Below the pieces are notes generated by a model. It was not told the origin of the DNA. It searched no databases and saw only the letters and a program-made list of their open reading frames with translations. The position numbers were made by a program, and so were the translations under genes. This document shows, piece by piece, positions 13,712 through 25,749 of a stretch of DNA of 64,000 nt. Every line of letters starts with the position of its first letter. Positions within the stretch are counted from its first letter, which is position 1. Origin of the DNA: Ostrinia nubilalis (taxonomy: Eukaryota; Arthropoda; Insecta; Lepidoptera; Crambidae); NCBI RefSeq assembly GCF_963855985.1, contig NC_087095.1, forward strand, positions 12,348,001 through 12,412,000. Reading direction: 5' to 3'.

Positions 13712-13994
13712 CAGGGCGACTTTGACATCGTTGGCATTCTTTTTAAAATAATTCCCCAAATATGAGTCATATCAAATGAATTAAAATTTCAATATTTGAA
13801 ATCTTGTACAGACGACAGCACATCAATCTTTATATTGTGGCATGTTATTTCAATGTATTTAGTGTTATTTTGCAACAAAATGTATAGGATCATGTGCTGT
13901 TGACTGTACAATAGTTTTAAACTCTTTTTAAGGGCACCATGTATCATGAGTAGTCTTATATTAAAAGGATGCCAACGATTTCAAAGTCACCCTG
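13712..13994. mobile_element. mariner-like MITE nested in the hAT element
   Basis: Terminal inverted repeats of about 33 bp start CAGGGCGACTTTGA on the left and end TCAAAGTCACCCTG on the right, with a TA dinucleotide on each side. Those are typical Tc1/mariner-type MITE features. The element lies wholly inside the hAT element and itself contains another palindromic element, so three insertions are stacked. It has no coding capacity. Confidence 0.7.
13806..13910. mobile_element. Short MITE nested in the MITE
   Basis: About 105 bp has imperfect terminal inverted repeats: TGTACAGACGACAGCACAT on the left and ATGTGCTGTTGACTGTACA on the right. A diverged relative lies at 58169-58240, sharing CAGTCAAC-GCACAT and ATTTTGTTGCAAAA, which supports a dispersed family. 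I see no clear target duplication and no coding capacity. Confidence 0.6.
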
Positions 13995-14386
13995 TATGTC
14001 ATCAGACCATCAGTCAAAAAAAAGATCGCCTATTTTATTTGACAATATTTCGACATTAAAATATAAAATATTTACTATTTATGTATTCGTCATTAGAGTG
14101 AATAGCCCAGAAAAGAAATTAGTTTTTTGAAAGGCCTTAATATGGCTTTTTTGTAACTTTTTGGACTTTACTTAAAAACCGTCATTATTATAAGCCATTT
14201 TATTGATATTTGACTCAAAGATTAATGTGTTTCATTTTATTATAGGAAATTTTCGTAATTTTTTTAATATCCGGTATCCGGCCGGATAGTGAGCTACTAT
14301 CCGGTATCCGGCCGGATAGTAAATTTAGGCCGGATATCCGGCCTACCGGATAGTTGCCGGATATCCGTTTCATCTCTAATTGGTTT

Positions 14387-14575
14387 GCCTTTAGTGATGA
14401 TGATGATTAATCTGACTGATGGCGACCACTTGGCGCGCGACGACATCGTAAAGGTAGCAGGGAAGCGCTGGACGCAGACCGCTACCAATCGATCAACGTG
14501 GAAAGCATTGGGGGAGGCCTATGTTCAGCAGTGGACGTCCTAAGGCTGAAATGATGATGATGATGATGATGATGA
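14387..14575 (+). repeat. RTE-type LINE 3' end
   Basis: The + strand reads DDIVKVAGKRWTQTATNRS, then TWKALGEAYVQQWTS, a stop, and a (GAT)n tail at about 14551-14575. This is the C-terminus and 3' tail of an RTE-clade reverse transcriptase, strongly 5'-truncated. It abuts the right end of the hAT element. Relatives occur at 23037, 41580, 41940, 57935 and 61036. Confidence 0.7.
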
Positions 14576-17353
14576 CCACTTCGACTTCGAATCTCTCTAT
14601 AGTAGTAAATATCAGCACAATTTTTGGGACACAAAAAGTTTTATTTAAATAGACAGCGATGTTAAAAATAATGAATACATCACCAATGCACTTTACCTCT
14701 ATGCAAAAATAATCATATTCTCCCAGTTATAATGCCAACAAATTAAGAGGGAAAGGACAATGTTCGTTCTCCATACATTGTTCGCCGTTAGATCAACAGT
14801 GCCGAAAAAATACTTTCTAGGTTCTAAATGACACAAATCTTTATGTAAGAACAATTATTCCTGGCGGACCAATTCTATAAACTTATTGATAGCAATATTG
14901 TTATCATAACCTCTTACTTACTAGTATTGTATAATAATATTGTATGCACATCGATTTGGGAGATGTTCTGTATTGTAGTTGTCGCAGCCAAATTGTATTA
15001 TAATATTGGACGGGTTTTGGAAATAGCTCGGCGTTCCACTTTTATCATTTACTTACTTACATTTTGCACGTAAATAAATAACATGAATCCTATGTTTACT
15101 TTCCACTCTTGACATTTAACACGTGACTTACCAAACTAACTATCTCCATGGTTACCGTCTTAGTCTATGCATGACTAGGGATTGAACAACTTTTAATTGA
15201 ATATTATTAACAATTCTCGATAATTTTTATCGATTGAAAAATATTCGGTATTTGAATCGAAAGGTATATTCAATTTTATCAATATCAAAATATTCAATTT
15301 TAATAATAAAATAAATATTATTTACTACCACCTATGAAATGTTCTGAAAATTGCCTGGAGCGCTCCCCCCATCCTGGGTTTTCCCTTTCCAAACTGAGAG
15401 GACATCATTTTGGTTCTATCGATACATTATAAAGGTAGGTACTTAATATTTGAAATGTATTACCAATTATTGTTATAAGCATTTTGAGTGAATAAAACTT
15501 TCAATTCTATTAGAACTTTAGACATTTCTCTCACTTTAAGCGGCATTGGATTTTTCATCGGATTTTGAAACTGTTACAGATATATTAAAGATGATCCCAT
15601 ATTGTTGTCATTGTCAATATCAGTATTATGATCACAATTCTTTTTATTTTATTCATGACCTTTTAGACTAGTTGGACACATTAGATAGCTTCTTGTAGTA
15701 TCGTGCAATATATTTTTAACTTTTAATTAAAATCTAGTCATACTGTAGCAATTTGGACGATTTATTTTATTTACAAGATCGGTATCTTATTGTCTATGAT
15801 GACCGCAATCAACATCACTATTACGTGGATTCCTAACAATGAAGTACGGCATTGCCTTGTGCCGATTTTACATAGATTTTATCGACACAAATTATGGAAC
15901 TTCATAGGATATGGAGCAGGCCACGCCCTAAAATGTCCGGATGTCGTCATAGTATTATGGAATACATATAAAAGACTTTTATTATTTCATTTTCTAATCC
16001 TCAAGTGTCCATTACAATCTAATTAATATTTATGTATTCAAAAAGTAAGAGATCAATTTTGATACTTTACTGCTGTGCCCAGGAATCTGAGGCCGTTTCT
16101 GACAATGTCCTTTACTGGCTACGAGAGACGGTTAATACCGTGCGAGGGGCATGCATCGAACTAAATGCATTAGTCGAATTACTCCGCCGAGGCATAGGGA
16201 AAAATTCAATTTTCCAACGTACGGAAAAAAGTATGGCCGGCTAAAAATTATATCCATTTTACCAAGCTCGGAATAATAGGGCGGACGTTTATCGAAATCG
16301 GATTATATCTCTCGTCTTAACGATCTGCAATAAGCGGGCTTCTGATAAGGCAGATTCGTTAGAAAATGGCTACGTTTTAGAGATTTAATTTGTTTATTAA
16401 TAACGAGTTATTTGTTTTAGAGCTTTGTTCTAGCGGACATTGAAAAAGAAAAGCGGCCAGTTTGGTCGTCTTACTTACCTAGTTAGTAATTATGTGCACA
16501 TTACACGTGTGTATTTTATACTAATCTAATTGAAAAATGTCTCTGTTTGTGAACGTGAAGCATTTTTGATAACTATTTTGAATTTAATCAAATCAAATTC
16601 TGAAACCGGTTCATTATGTTTTCTACTTACATTTGAAGCCTTATTATCTTTAGGAATTTCAAGAATTTCTAAGAGGTGTCACGTAAAGCTTTGTGTAGAC
16701 AATCGTAGTTAATGATATTGATTAGACTTAAGTGTGCCTATTTATTAGATAACGTTATCAGAAACAATCATACGTCTTGTTCGCTAGACTATTTATAATA
16801 TGCCACTTTTCACGTTGCGGCTAAGAAGGCCTCATAAGTGAAGATAGGTACAAAAAATCCTTTAAAACATATTTTTTATCGCGAAGGCCAAGTATGGAAA
16901 AACTCAAGCAATGATTTCAGTGTAAAAAAATAAAACTCGCTTTGGCAACCTTCGCGTTCCCTTAAAACCATAATACCTACAGATATAACGCGGAAATATA
17001 CCCAGGTAGTGTATAAAAACTTATCAAGGCTGGTAACTGGTTAAAGGGCTTTTGGACCGGTTGAATAAATTACTAGTAATATTAGGTAACCGATGCAGAA
17101 TCGTAGGCCCTTTAGTATAACTTGTAGGAAGGTGCCGACGACAAAAAACATGGCCATGTTATGCGTTCCATTGTATATTTTTTAGGCTGGTAAAACAGAC
17201 GGTTCAGTAATTGATGGCTTAAATAAAGATTACTAATCAACCACTATGTTTGTATCTAAAAATAAAAATATATAATTTTTTATTTAGCCCATAGCATGGC
17301 TATTAATGTATTGAATTTTCTATTTTCGCCGGGTCGCCTTCACGGCAAGACTT
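14576..17353. other. Gene-free AT-rich DNA
   Basis: No gene is seen. The open frames around 15790-16244 are short, AT-rich in codons and resemble nothing known to me. Confidence 0.5.
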
Positions 17354-17356
17354 TAA

Positions 17357-17474
17357 GGCTGAGTTGCGCCACCTAACTTTGACCGTAACTATAACGATAA
17401 CCGGTGCTTTTTGTATGGAGTTTGACATATTTTTGACGTTTGTTAAAGTTAAAGTGAAATAGTGCAACCCAGCC
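17357..17474 (+). mobile_element. Harbinger-like MITE, copy 1
   Basis: This 118-bp element starts GGCTGAGTTGCGCCACCTAA and ends with the partial inverse (GTGCAACCCAGCC). It is flanked by TAA on the left and TCA on the right, probably a mutated TAA. A second copy in the opposite orientation at 18628-18744 shares nearly the whole length. A 3-bp TAA/TTA target site with GG-starting termini suggests the PIF/Harbinger superfamily; this is inferred, as no transposase is present. Confidence 0.7.
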
Positions 17475-17477
17475 TCA

Positions 17478-18471
17478 TAATTTGTCAACGTGAAATTGTG
17501 AACTCTTTCAGTTTATAATTTAACGCGTGAGATTCTAAACTACCTCAGATTATATAATCTGTCGGAATTCATAATGTTACGGTGACATTATCCAAATACA
17601 AATTCCAAAAATTTTAATAACCTACTAAAGTGTCAGTAATATATGTGTCACTTGAGAATCGAATCAAGGATCTCCAATTCAGTTCCCTAACCACCATCAC
17701 GAAGAACAATCTTAAGTAGTCCTCGCCTTATTTAAGGGCAAATAAGAAAAAGAAGCAGACCAATTAAAAATAAAAAGCTGGATAGATTTAACCTGAGAAT
17801 TACTGAGAACATAGCCATTGGCATACAATACAAATATTTGAGTTAACATTAATTAACCACTTCATTATACGCAAGTAATATTATTAAAACCAACGCAATA
17901 ATTGCTGAAAGAAATAATGATGACAGCAAATAAATGGGCATTTCCTTAAATTATATTTATGTGGCGTAAAACTGTTGGTTCATTTTTTTCGTGATTATGC
18001 TATTGTTTTTTGATGCTGAAAATATAAATTACACAGTATATGTATAGAAAAACATAGTCTCATACCGTTTTAATTAAAAACAAGCCTGATATGAGGTTAG
18101 CCTTGTGTGCTAAAAGTTATTGCCCTTTTACAATTATGAAATGATTCAATGCATTGAATAAATTCAGATTTTTAAATACATTTAAATAGGCTGTAGGCAG
18201 TCAATTTGCAGGAGCATTTTCTGTCGAAATAATATCGATATCACCCCCTTCATTTTATTTTAACCCACTTGTTACGGAATTCACTTTTTCTATCACTTAC
18301 CTTAAATCAGTCATGATAAATTTATCTCAAAACAATCGCTCCAAAACTTTATAGTTATTTACGTCAGTGTACTTATAAAACTTGGACAGTACTGCGACAC
18401 ACCTCATCTTTAAAATGTTGCACATAAAAATAGTTTACACTACCCACATTAGTAAAAATATTTATGTAAAA
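17478..18471. other. Gene-free DNA with a possible SINE trace
   Basis: At about 17650-17700 the minus strand reads GGTGGTTAGGGAACTGAAT, then a stretch ending CTTGATTCGATTCTC. This is weakly like the A and B boxes of tRNA-derived SINEs, but too diverged to name. The rest holds nothing recognisable. Confidence 0.3.
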
Positions 18472-18499
18472 ACTAGCGTTCTTTTAAAAGAACGCTAGT
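18472..18499. repeat. Perfect 28-bp palindrome
   Basis: ACTAGCGTTCTTTT is followed directly by its exact reverse complement, giving a 28-bp spacer-free palindrome. Weaker outer matches (TACCCAC near 18442 and GTGGGTA near 18505) hint at a larger foldback. It ends in CTAGT, as Helitron 3' ends do, but Helitrons have a spacer after the hairpin, so I do not call one. Confidence 0.6.
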
Positions 18500-18627
18500 A
18501 ACAAGTGGGTAAGAATCTACATTAGAAATGCAAAAAATGACCACTCTCTACGTTAGCAAAATAATTCATCAAAATTGGTTCAGCGATTTTGACTTAAAAT
18601 CCAGACATTTACATTAATACCTAGTAA

Positions 18628-18744
18628 GGGTGGGTTGCACCATCTTACTTTAACTTTGACAAACGTCAAAAATCTGTCAAACTCCATAGAAAAACACCGG
18701 TTAGCGTCATAGTTACGCTCAAAGTTAGGTGGTGCAACTCAGCC
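18628..18744 (-). mobile_element. Harbinger-like MITE, copy 2 (inverted)
   Basis: A 117-bp element is flanked by an intact TAA on both sides (18625-18627, 18745-18747). Read on the minus strand it begins GGCTGAGTTGCACCACCTAA and matches copy 1 at 17357-17474 almost throughout, including a TATGGAGTTTGACA core. The two copies lie about 1.15 kb apart in opposite orientation. Confidence 0.75.
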
Positions 18745-18747
18745 TAA

Positions 18748-20509
18748 GATTACGATATTTTAAAAATCTACAAGTGTCGCACTGAGACATCTTAACCACC
18801 CCTCTCCGACCAAAAGTAGCACAACCGTATCCTTAAACCTGCCAAATTCCGCTAGGCATTAGATACCGACATTATGCAGCTTCAAGCTATAAAAGAGATC
18901 CCTTAGCGCTCTCGGGATTCCTACAATCTCGCGGTGATCCGGCCACACGGTTTATCACCTCTACATTATGGAACTCTAAATTTTATGTTGATTTCTCACT
19001 CTTTCTCTTAACGCCTCTTCCGTCATTCGACGCTTGGAACCCGCAACTTATACGAGTAAAAGTCGTAAAGTTTACTGCAATAAAATATATATTAACATAA
19101 TGACGTTTTCTTTCGTTTTTGTGTCGTTTTGAATGAAAATGTGATTATGGGCTCGTTTTATGGGCACTATCAATCAAGTTTTCCTATAAGTGTACGAACT
19201 TGATGCTCGCATTATATTTTATGTATTCAACATAGTTTTGGTTTTTTTGTCCATTTTCTTATTGGTTTAATCCACATTTTTCGAATCGAACTCTACCAAG
19301 CTTGACAAAAAACGAATGCACCTAGACAATAAATATCACGATAGTATTAAAGTGATTACACAAATGATTAACTGGCTGATAATTATAATGGGTAACGCTC
19401 CGCCAAAAGCGGTTAATCTGGTAACAGTAATCCGTCCACTTTTTTCCTGTCACTACATAATATTTATCATCCCACATTATAATTCCACGCAAACTTATAA
19501 GTATACTTAAAAGTTCTTTGATTACTTCGTACTTCTGAGGAAGTATAAGGTCTATTATCCAATAACAAGAATGATTAATTCAAAGAACTGCTCCTGAATC
19601 AATAATGTAGGTACTTATCAGTGTTACTTCATAAGTATTTATTTTTAACCGGTAGACGGTGGCGACTCGGTTTGCTGGATGTTTCCTTGCAGCACTTGCC
19701 AAATGTTTGATCTAAAGCGCTGCCCTTAGAGGCCTCTTAAGAGCTACAGTGCACTTAATTAACCTCTTTATGTAACTTTTGTTAGTAAACAGCACTAACA
19801 GGTAAAGGAATTTTTCTCATTGAGTATTAATACTCGTTTGTATGTTGGAGTAAAGGAAAAATACAAGCTCGTAATATCTGCCACCGAATTTGCACACGTG
19901 CATGCACTACTGCGCGCAAGCACACGTGACCAGACTACGCCGTGACCTTGACTCCAGCCTAAACTGATATGCGCTTGACATTGCACATTCATACACAAAA
20001 CGAATGCAATAAACACGTATATATATGTAGTTATGATGATTACGAAAATTTATAGCCTTGTAACCGACATTACGTTTTTACGACGCCCGCGCCTGTATGC
20101 GCTTGAGTTGTGAGATGAGCGAGCACGCACACTCGTGACCACAATGTTGTGACCGCAACGTTCTTTTATCGATAAACTCTATGACACCGTTAAACAATAT
20201 CAATCGTTGTAAATATTGATATCAGTCTCTCAAAGCTGTTTTCACTCACTGGCTAATTAACATGTTGCTTAGCACTTTCTTGTTTGTAAACACTAGTTCT
20301 ACGGTAAATAATTTTTAATTGTGCATCAAATTCTGAATAACAATGAATCATTAATAAGCATTACTACCGACACAAAACAATAACAATGTAAGATTTTCCA
20401 ACTTCTACGATATAGCGCGCGATCACCGCAATATTAGTAAAATAGAGTCACCTTGCGGCTATCTATGATAAGAGACAGCTAACCAATCTAATAGATTGGC
20501 TTTATGATA
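18748..20509. other. Gene-free DNA with paired E-boxes
   Basis: No gene is seen. Two CACGTG E-boxes lie 28 bp apart at 19895 and 19923, the first within the palindrome TGCACACGTGCA. Their function is unknown. Confidence 0.4.
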
Positions 20510-20600
20510 CGGTATCGATGTCGATAAACACACGACGTCATCACTACGCACCGGAGCGCGGAGCCGCGTCAGCGCACCGCCGCCCGCGCAGCGCTGGGTG
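20510..20600. promoter_or_regulatory. GC-rich island
   Basis: A CpG-dense stretch of about 90 bp, rich in GCGC and CCGCC, lies within AT-rich DNA. It could be a regulatory island; no promoter motif or coding frame was recognised. Confidence 0.25.
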
Positions 20601-20719
20601 CAATGTCACCTCAACCTTGCCACTTTATGTTGATCTGCAGGCCGTTGACCAAATCTACTAGCGAAGGTCCCTTAAATTTAGTAAACATCCGTGGAATATT
20701 TGGGACTTTTGGGGTGACT

Positions 20720-20815
20720 CTACCGGCCAGGTGAATAACATGGACTCTGCAATGCTGACTAACACTATTATTAGGTGCGCCCGCGACTTCGTACGCGTAA
20801 AATGGATGAATGATG
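20720..20815. repeat. Fragment of a dispersed repeat
   Basis: The run CCCGCGACTTCGTACGCGT at about 20780 also occurs at 43561, where it belongs to a longer repeat. Sharing 19 exact bases between two distant places suggests a dispersed element, probably retrotransposon-derived. The boundaries are not defined. Confidence 0.4.
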
Positions 20816-20853
20816 CTCTGCTTTATAATATTAAGTATATTTTTGGAGAGCAT

Positions 20854-22467
20854 TCAAACTTAAAAGGTAAACTAAACAAGTAATCACTACATACGTATCC
20901 AAGCTTTACTCGTATACCACTGTTTTTACCGAAATCACCTTTAAACGGCATTTAGATGTCACTTCTAGAACATATTGGAATTAAATTACAAGAACCACTG
21001 AAGTACATTTTTGACGCTTTGAGTCATAAACTAAAGCGAAATAAAGCTACAAATTGATCTGAATGAATAATTGAGACATTTTTTCGAATTAATTTGTAAA
21101 AGAAATATGGCGCGTAGGTAAGTGAACTTTTCAGCAATACTGACCACCATTTATAAGATTTCCTAATAAAACGTAAACGTACTAATGCTTTATTCCATTA
21201 ATGTCAGCGTTTAGGAGCCAGAATTGAATATTCTGTTCTAAAGTTGCACGCTTAGTTTGTAATTACTACAGGAATTCCAAATGTTTGAATCTGTAAACCA
21301 TCTTCAACAAGCACTCTAGTTACAACTCAAGTTCTCGCGAGACAAGGTTCAATTTCATTTGGGTTTTAAAAACTTTTTTCGCACGCCGAATACACGTGCC
21401 TTGAGTGAGTCAAGGTCGATCGTGTAGCTTTTCTGGCTTCCTTCAGTTGCCGCGCCGTGGAACCAAATTAATACCGATATATTGACTGCAATCACCGGAG
21501 AAAGCGTTTTTCTTTATAAGAATCCCGCTTGTGGCAGATCAATGAACTCCTTGAACGTGCTAGAGTAGTTTTAGCAAGTTATTTATTATCTGTGCGGTCT
21601 TCAAAATTGCTGAAGGTCACGATAATTGGCTAATTAAAATTAAAATCTTTATCTTATGTTAGTTATTATTCGAAAGTTTGATAGAGTACAATATTATTTT
21701 GATTGATTGTAAAAGGTGGAATATTTTGTAGACATTCAGACATCTTGACGCAAATTGTGACCTTATATTTAATCTTAACCTTATTCATATGATTACGGAC
21801 AGTTATGCAAGGCCATTGGTCATAGGAATCCCATCTAATGGGTGGTCATCACCTTATAAAGTCATAAAAACATAAAAAAGCCAAAGAGAGCAAAGGTTAA
21901 AAGCATCTCTTCTCATATCAGTGGTCATATCTTTGAGGTATAATCGTATAAACAAGTATTGACGGAATAGCTGTCACTTCAGTTTTAAATCAAAATGATA
22001 TTATTTCGTGTGAAATAAAATCCTGTCAAGTAGGACGAGTCGAAAAAGGGGAAAAAAATCATCTCCTTTAGTTTTTAGAGCTGTTTTCCAATCGTCAGGT
22101 GGTTTTAACTTTTTGACGTATTTCCCATTACAAACCTATAATTTAGCGTACCGTATTCCAGAGATTAATGTTTACAATGCTATTTAAAAATAGCCTTATG
22201 GAAAAAGAGAGCTTTTATAAATAAAATTGTAAACTTTTCTATTTCTCGCTGCTGATCAAGCCGCAGTCGTTGCTAGCTTAATAATTCAGGGCCTGCTGAA
22301 GGCTGTTTTTATATAAAGTGGGGGCGAATGTGGATAATTTCCACAATTACCACGACTCACGGTTAGTAATGCATGCTCATGCAACTTGCAGTGCAACCGG
22401 CCCGGTAGGGTGGCCAAATTTTACGTGTCGCGGATTTTCTAATCTGTAGTTTTAAAAAAAGTATCAT
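20854..22467. other. Gene-free AT-rich DNA
   Basis: No gene or recognisable element is seen. Confidence 0.5.
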
Positions 22468-22582
22468 GCCCGTTTTCACCATCAATCCGTAATTTTTATG
22501 TGACCCCTATTGGTAAAACTTAACAGGAATTTTGTTTTCATAGGGGTCACTTAAAAAATAGGGATTGGTGGTGAAAACGGGC
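22468..22582. mobile_element. 115-bp MITE with 43-bp inverted repeats
   Basis: The element begins GCCCGTTTTCACCATCAATC and ends with the near-complement (GATTGGTGGTGAAAACGGGC). The inverted repeat extends for about 43 bp per arm with few mismatches and a loop of about 29 bp. No clear target duplication is seen. It has no coding capacity, and the superfamily is not determined. Confidence 0.7.
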
Positions 22583-23036
22583 TAAATCTCGATAAGTGAC
22601 GCTACTTAAACTTATGTCATGTGTGTTCTTTTGCTTATTTATTAGCCAACCTTTATGCTAGACTGCATAGTTGATGTAATAGTCTGTTTGAATCTATGGC
22701 AGTAAAATACAAAATCATTAAAATAACGTTTTAAAAATTACGTTTTGTGTTAATTTTCTTCTTAAGACATCAATCGCTTTTTTTTTCACCAACGTTCAGG
22801 ACCCTATGATTACATTATTGTGTAAAATACAAAATAGCTTCAATATGTTTGAAGGGAGCCTGAATTAAGTCCCCATAATCCCTGAATATCTCATACTAAA
22901 GTTGGCAAACATAGCCGCACCACACAGAGGATCTCCAATTTCCATCTTTTGCAGAAATAGATCAGCGATGGAAGTACCATTAGTCATATACTAGCTCTCT
23001 TATTCATAAACATTTAAATAGTCTAATAGGCAATAG
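22583..23036. other. Gene-free AT-rich DNA
   Basis: Nothing recognisable is seen. Confidence 0.5.
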
Positions 23037-23135
23037 CATTCATCATCATCATCATTATTTTCAGCCGTAGGACGTCCACTGTTGAACATAGGCCCAATAA
23101 TTTCCATGTAGATCGATTGGTAGCGGCCTGCTAAT
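23037..23135 (-). repeat. RTE-type LINE 3' end (minus strand)
   Basis: On the minus strand the sequence matches the 57935 copy: GCAGGCCGCTACCAATCGAT, an ACATGGAAATTATTGG stretch, GTTCAACAGTGGACGTCCTA, then a (GAT)n tail that appears here as (ATC)n at the left end. It is severely 5'-truncated. Confidence 0.65.
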
Positions 23136-24200
23136 GTATATAGCATTGTCTTAGCTAATTATTATAGAGAGACAGAGAAAAGTAGAAGTTTATACTCATT
23201 ATTATTTTTCTTCTTACCAGATGTAATTCTTTAGTCATGTTCATAATTTTGGAATTATACCATTTTGATGTTCAATAATTTCAAGAAAGGTAGAATGAAG
23301 ATAAAGATCGAAAAAACTACAGGAAAAGTATAAAGTTTATTGTCGTTTCTAGACTGTGAGTATCTTTGTAAGCTCAAAGTCAATTTGTCCAATGGCGGAT
23401 TCTCCGATGGTCACTACGTAGTACGCAAATTATCGTCTACCACGGAAATCGCTACGTACCTGCAATTTAGAATTCTATAAGGAAAAAAGCTGGTGCCATC
23501 ATCTTGATTTATTACCCTCTATTAAACCATACTACAATATCCATTTAGATTTTAATCTATTCATCATTTAATAGTTTTCTCTTCAAAAATTTAACTTCTT
23601 TATCTTTCATCGTAAAACCTGATTTTATAAATAATGAATTAAATCCATACCACCTATTATGAAATTTCAAACAACACGTCATAGCGTCGATTCAGCGAGA
23701 AATTTCATTTGGGAAACGTATATTAATTCCGCATTTTTACTATCGCTCATAATGTCTCCAATTTAAGTTTGATCATATCACTGTTATATGAGAACACGAT
23801 TCGACGTAAAAATTCTGGGTATAAAATGCGTCGAATACCTGAGCTACAATAAAAATAAACGCAATATTTCGCAAGTCCAAAGTTGTTACGAGCAGGGAAC
23901 CTGAAAACTTACCGATTGTGTAAACTTTTAAATCGCTCTCTGTAACGTCACTCGTATACGCCCCAATAAAGCACAGACAAATATAATAAATCCCGCTCGC
24001 ATCCATAAATTCCTGATGCATCCCAACGGGTTTTTCTAAAATTGAACTTAATTTAATTTGACGCTCCCAAATTCGTTCAGCTACAAACTAAATCATCCGG
24101 AATAGATTTTGCATAAAACGATTTTGAACCCATTTTCGTTTAAAACTGATCGATCGCTACAATCTCCAGGAATTGATTTTTTTTGTTCATGACTCATTTC
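23136..24200. other. Gene-free AT-rich DNA
   Basis: No gene or recognisable element is seen. Confidence 0.5.
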
Positions 24201-24204
24201 ATTC

Positions 24205-24290
24205 ACATTTACCCCCTGCGAGATTCGAACCCGCAACCATTTAGACAACTGTCAACGGAAGTGACTGTTCCTACAAAGTCAACTAAAATG
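24205..24290 (-). repeat. tRNA-like / SINE-like fragment
   Basis: On the minus strand GGTTGCGGGTTCGAATCTCG forms a good T-arm and B-box. The upstream part does not fold into a proper tRNA with anticodon arm, and the A box is weak. It is therefore better read as a tRNA-derived SINE fragment than as a functional tRNA gene. Confidence 0.35.
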
Positions 24291-25360
24291 TATTTTCCTG
24301 ATTAGACGAAAATTTTTCGCGGATCGCAAAATTCCGAGCGCTTAGAACGTAACCCGCGTCGCTAAGTAGAAACGCATTTAGGGCTCTCCTTTTAAACTTC
24401 AGTTTCTTTTTGCAGTTTGTCCAAAGTTCGCCTCCTGTAACATTTTATCCCGAGCAGTTTCTACCGGGGCGATCGCATCGAGTTAATAAGTTCCCGTTTC
24501 GATGGCTCCTGCGTTTTAAACTTTTAGGATATGAGATAACAAGCTAAGAAAGGGAGACGCCGATTTGGCTAAGTCCACTTTGAGATGGCAGGATTACGTT
24601 ACTTCTTCCGGAAAAATGTTACGGAATGATGTTTGGCTGAATCTAATTTTTTCATCGTTCAAATTTAACATAGGGAAAAATCGTAAAAGCATCGTGTGAA
24701 TGAATCATTCATGATGAGGGACAGCTAAAGTAATGAATTTATTACGTAAAAGTATGATAAGAGATCTCGATCTATTTATGTAACTAGATCAAAAACTAAA
24801 GTGAATTGCTTTCAGGTATCATAATACTCTTCAGTAAAATAATGATCTGAGAGCTTACAATAACGAGGGACATTGTTTATAGATACTAAAGTAATACTTT
24901 TGAGAGTGCTCTCAACGAAAGATCGCCTTTTCCTAAGATTTAGACGGCAACTTGTCGAAAATTCTCGAAGTTTCGACAGAGAACGCCGAAGAACTCGCAG
25001 ACGACTGTCGGCGTCGGCCGACGCCTGCCGACTGAACGCGCTGACATACAGCTCCTATTTCGATAAAGTCGTCCATCTTGCCAAGAGCCCTATTTGTTCC
25101 ACCTAACCATTTACGCACAGCTCTTCCTCATTGGCCACGGTATAATTGGAAGCAGTAACGCAAGATTATAAGTGGATTTTATCTTGATTCCACGACACCG
25201 ATATCCAAAGGAAAAATTGACAACGAAGGGCAGGCAGACCCGTCAAAGTAGTGACTTTGACAGGTTGCTAAGGTTCATTGCATATTGACATGTAGGTCAA
25301 CTCTTGTTTGGAAGTCATTAATGCTAAAAGGCTGGAAATCGCAATGGACGGTTCTTGTCC
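24291..25360. other. Gene-free DNA with a GC palindrome
   Basis: No gene is seen. A 16-bp palindrome, GGCGTCGGCCGACGCC, lies at 25010-25025 inside a short GC-rich stretch (24940-25060) that is open in frames on both strands. Neither translation is recognisable, and I do not call it coding. Confidence 0.4.
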
Positions 25361-25749
25361 TTAACCCTTACACGCTTATAACTATTCCAAACCATAAAAT
25401 TCTTTTTTCTTTAGTTATATCTATTTATTTTAGTCTAATTTAACATAAAAGTAGTACAGAAAATATAAGTGCTATGTATTTCAGTGTTTTTCAGTCGGGG
25501 ACACATATGTCCCTATATGCGTTAAGGTATACATTCCCTCATATATTGAAAATAAAATACTTCGACGCTTTTATTGCAAAATAAATACAAATCACACTAA
25601 AAATGCACATCAAATTTAATCAATAAGCTTATTTTTAATATTTATAATAAGAAATTTATAATAGATAGCATCATATCTTACGTATTTTTATATTTGATCC
25701 TCATCTCATCATAGACTTCTTTCTTGAAGTTAGACCTACCTAACTAAAC

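Larger units (their letters stand above)
13368..14378. mobile_element. Non-autonomous hAT element with 8-bp target duplication
   Basis: The exact 8-bp direct repeat ATTGGTTT (13360-13367 and 14379-14386) flanks terminal inverted repeats TAGAGATGAAACGGATA / TATCCGTTTCATCTCTA. Many CCGGATA/TATCCGG copies cluster just inside both ends, the usual subterminal transposase-binding arrangement of hAT elements. An 8-bp target site and a TAGAGATG terminus are hAT hallmarks. The interior encodes no recognisable transposase and carries a nested MITE. The intact duplication and matched termini suggest a fairly recent insertion. Confidence 0.85.

Noticed and set aside
13535..13759. Minus-strand open frame inside the hAT element as transposase
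   Set aside because: It spans the left boundary of the nested MITE (13712) and has no hAT transposase motif, so it is a chance frame.
18472..18499. Helitron 3' terminus
   Set aside because: The palindrome ends directly in CTAGT, without the few-base spacer expected between hairpin and CTRRT, and no 5' TC end was located.
24205..24290. A functional tRNA gene on the minus strand
   Set aside because: Only the T-arm/B-box is convincing. The acceptor and anticodon arms do not fold, so a SINE-like fragment is more likely.
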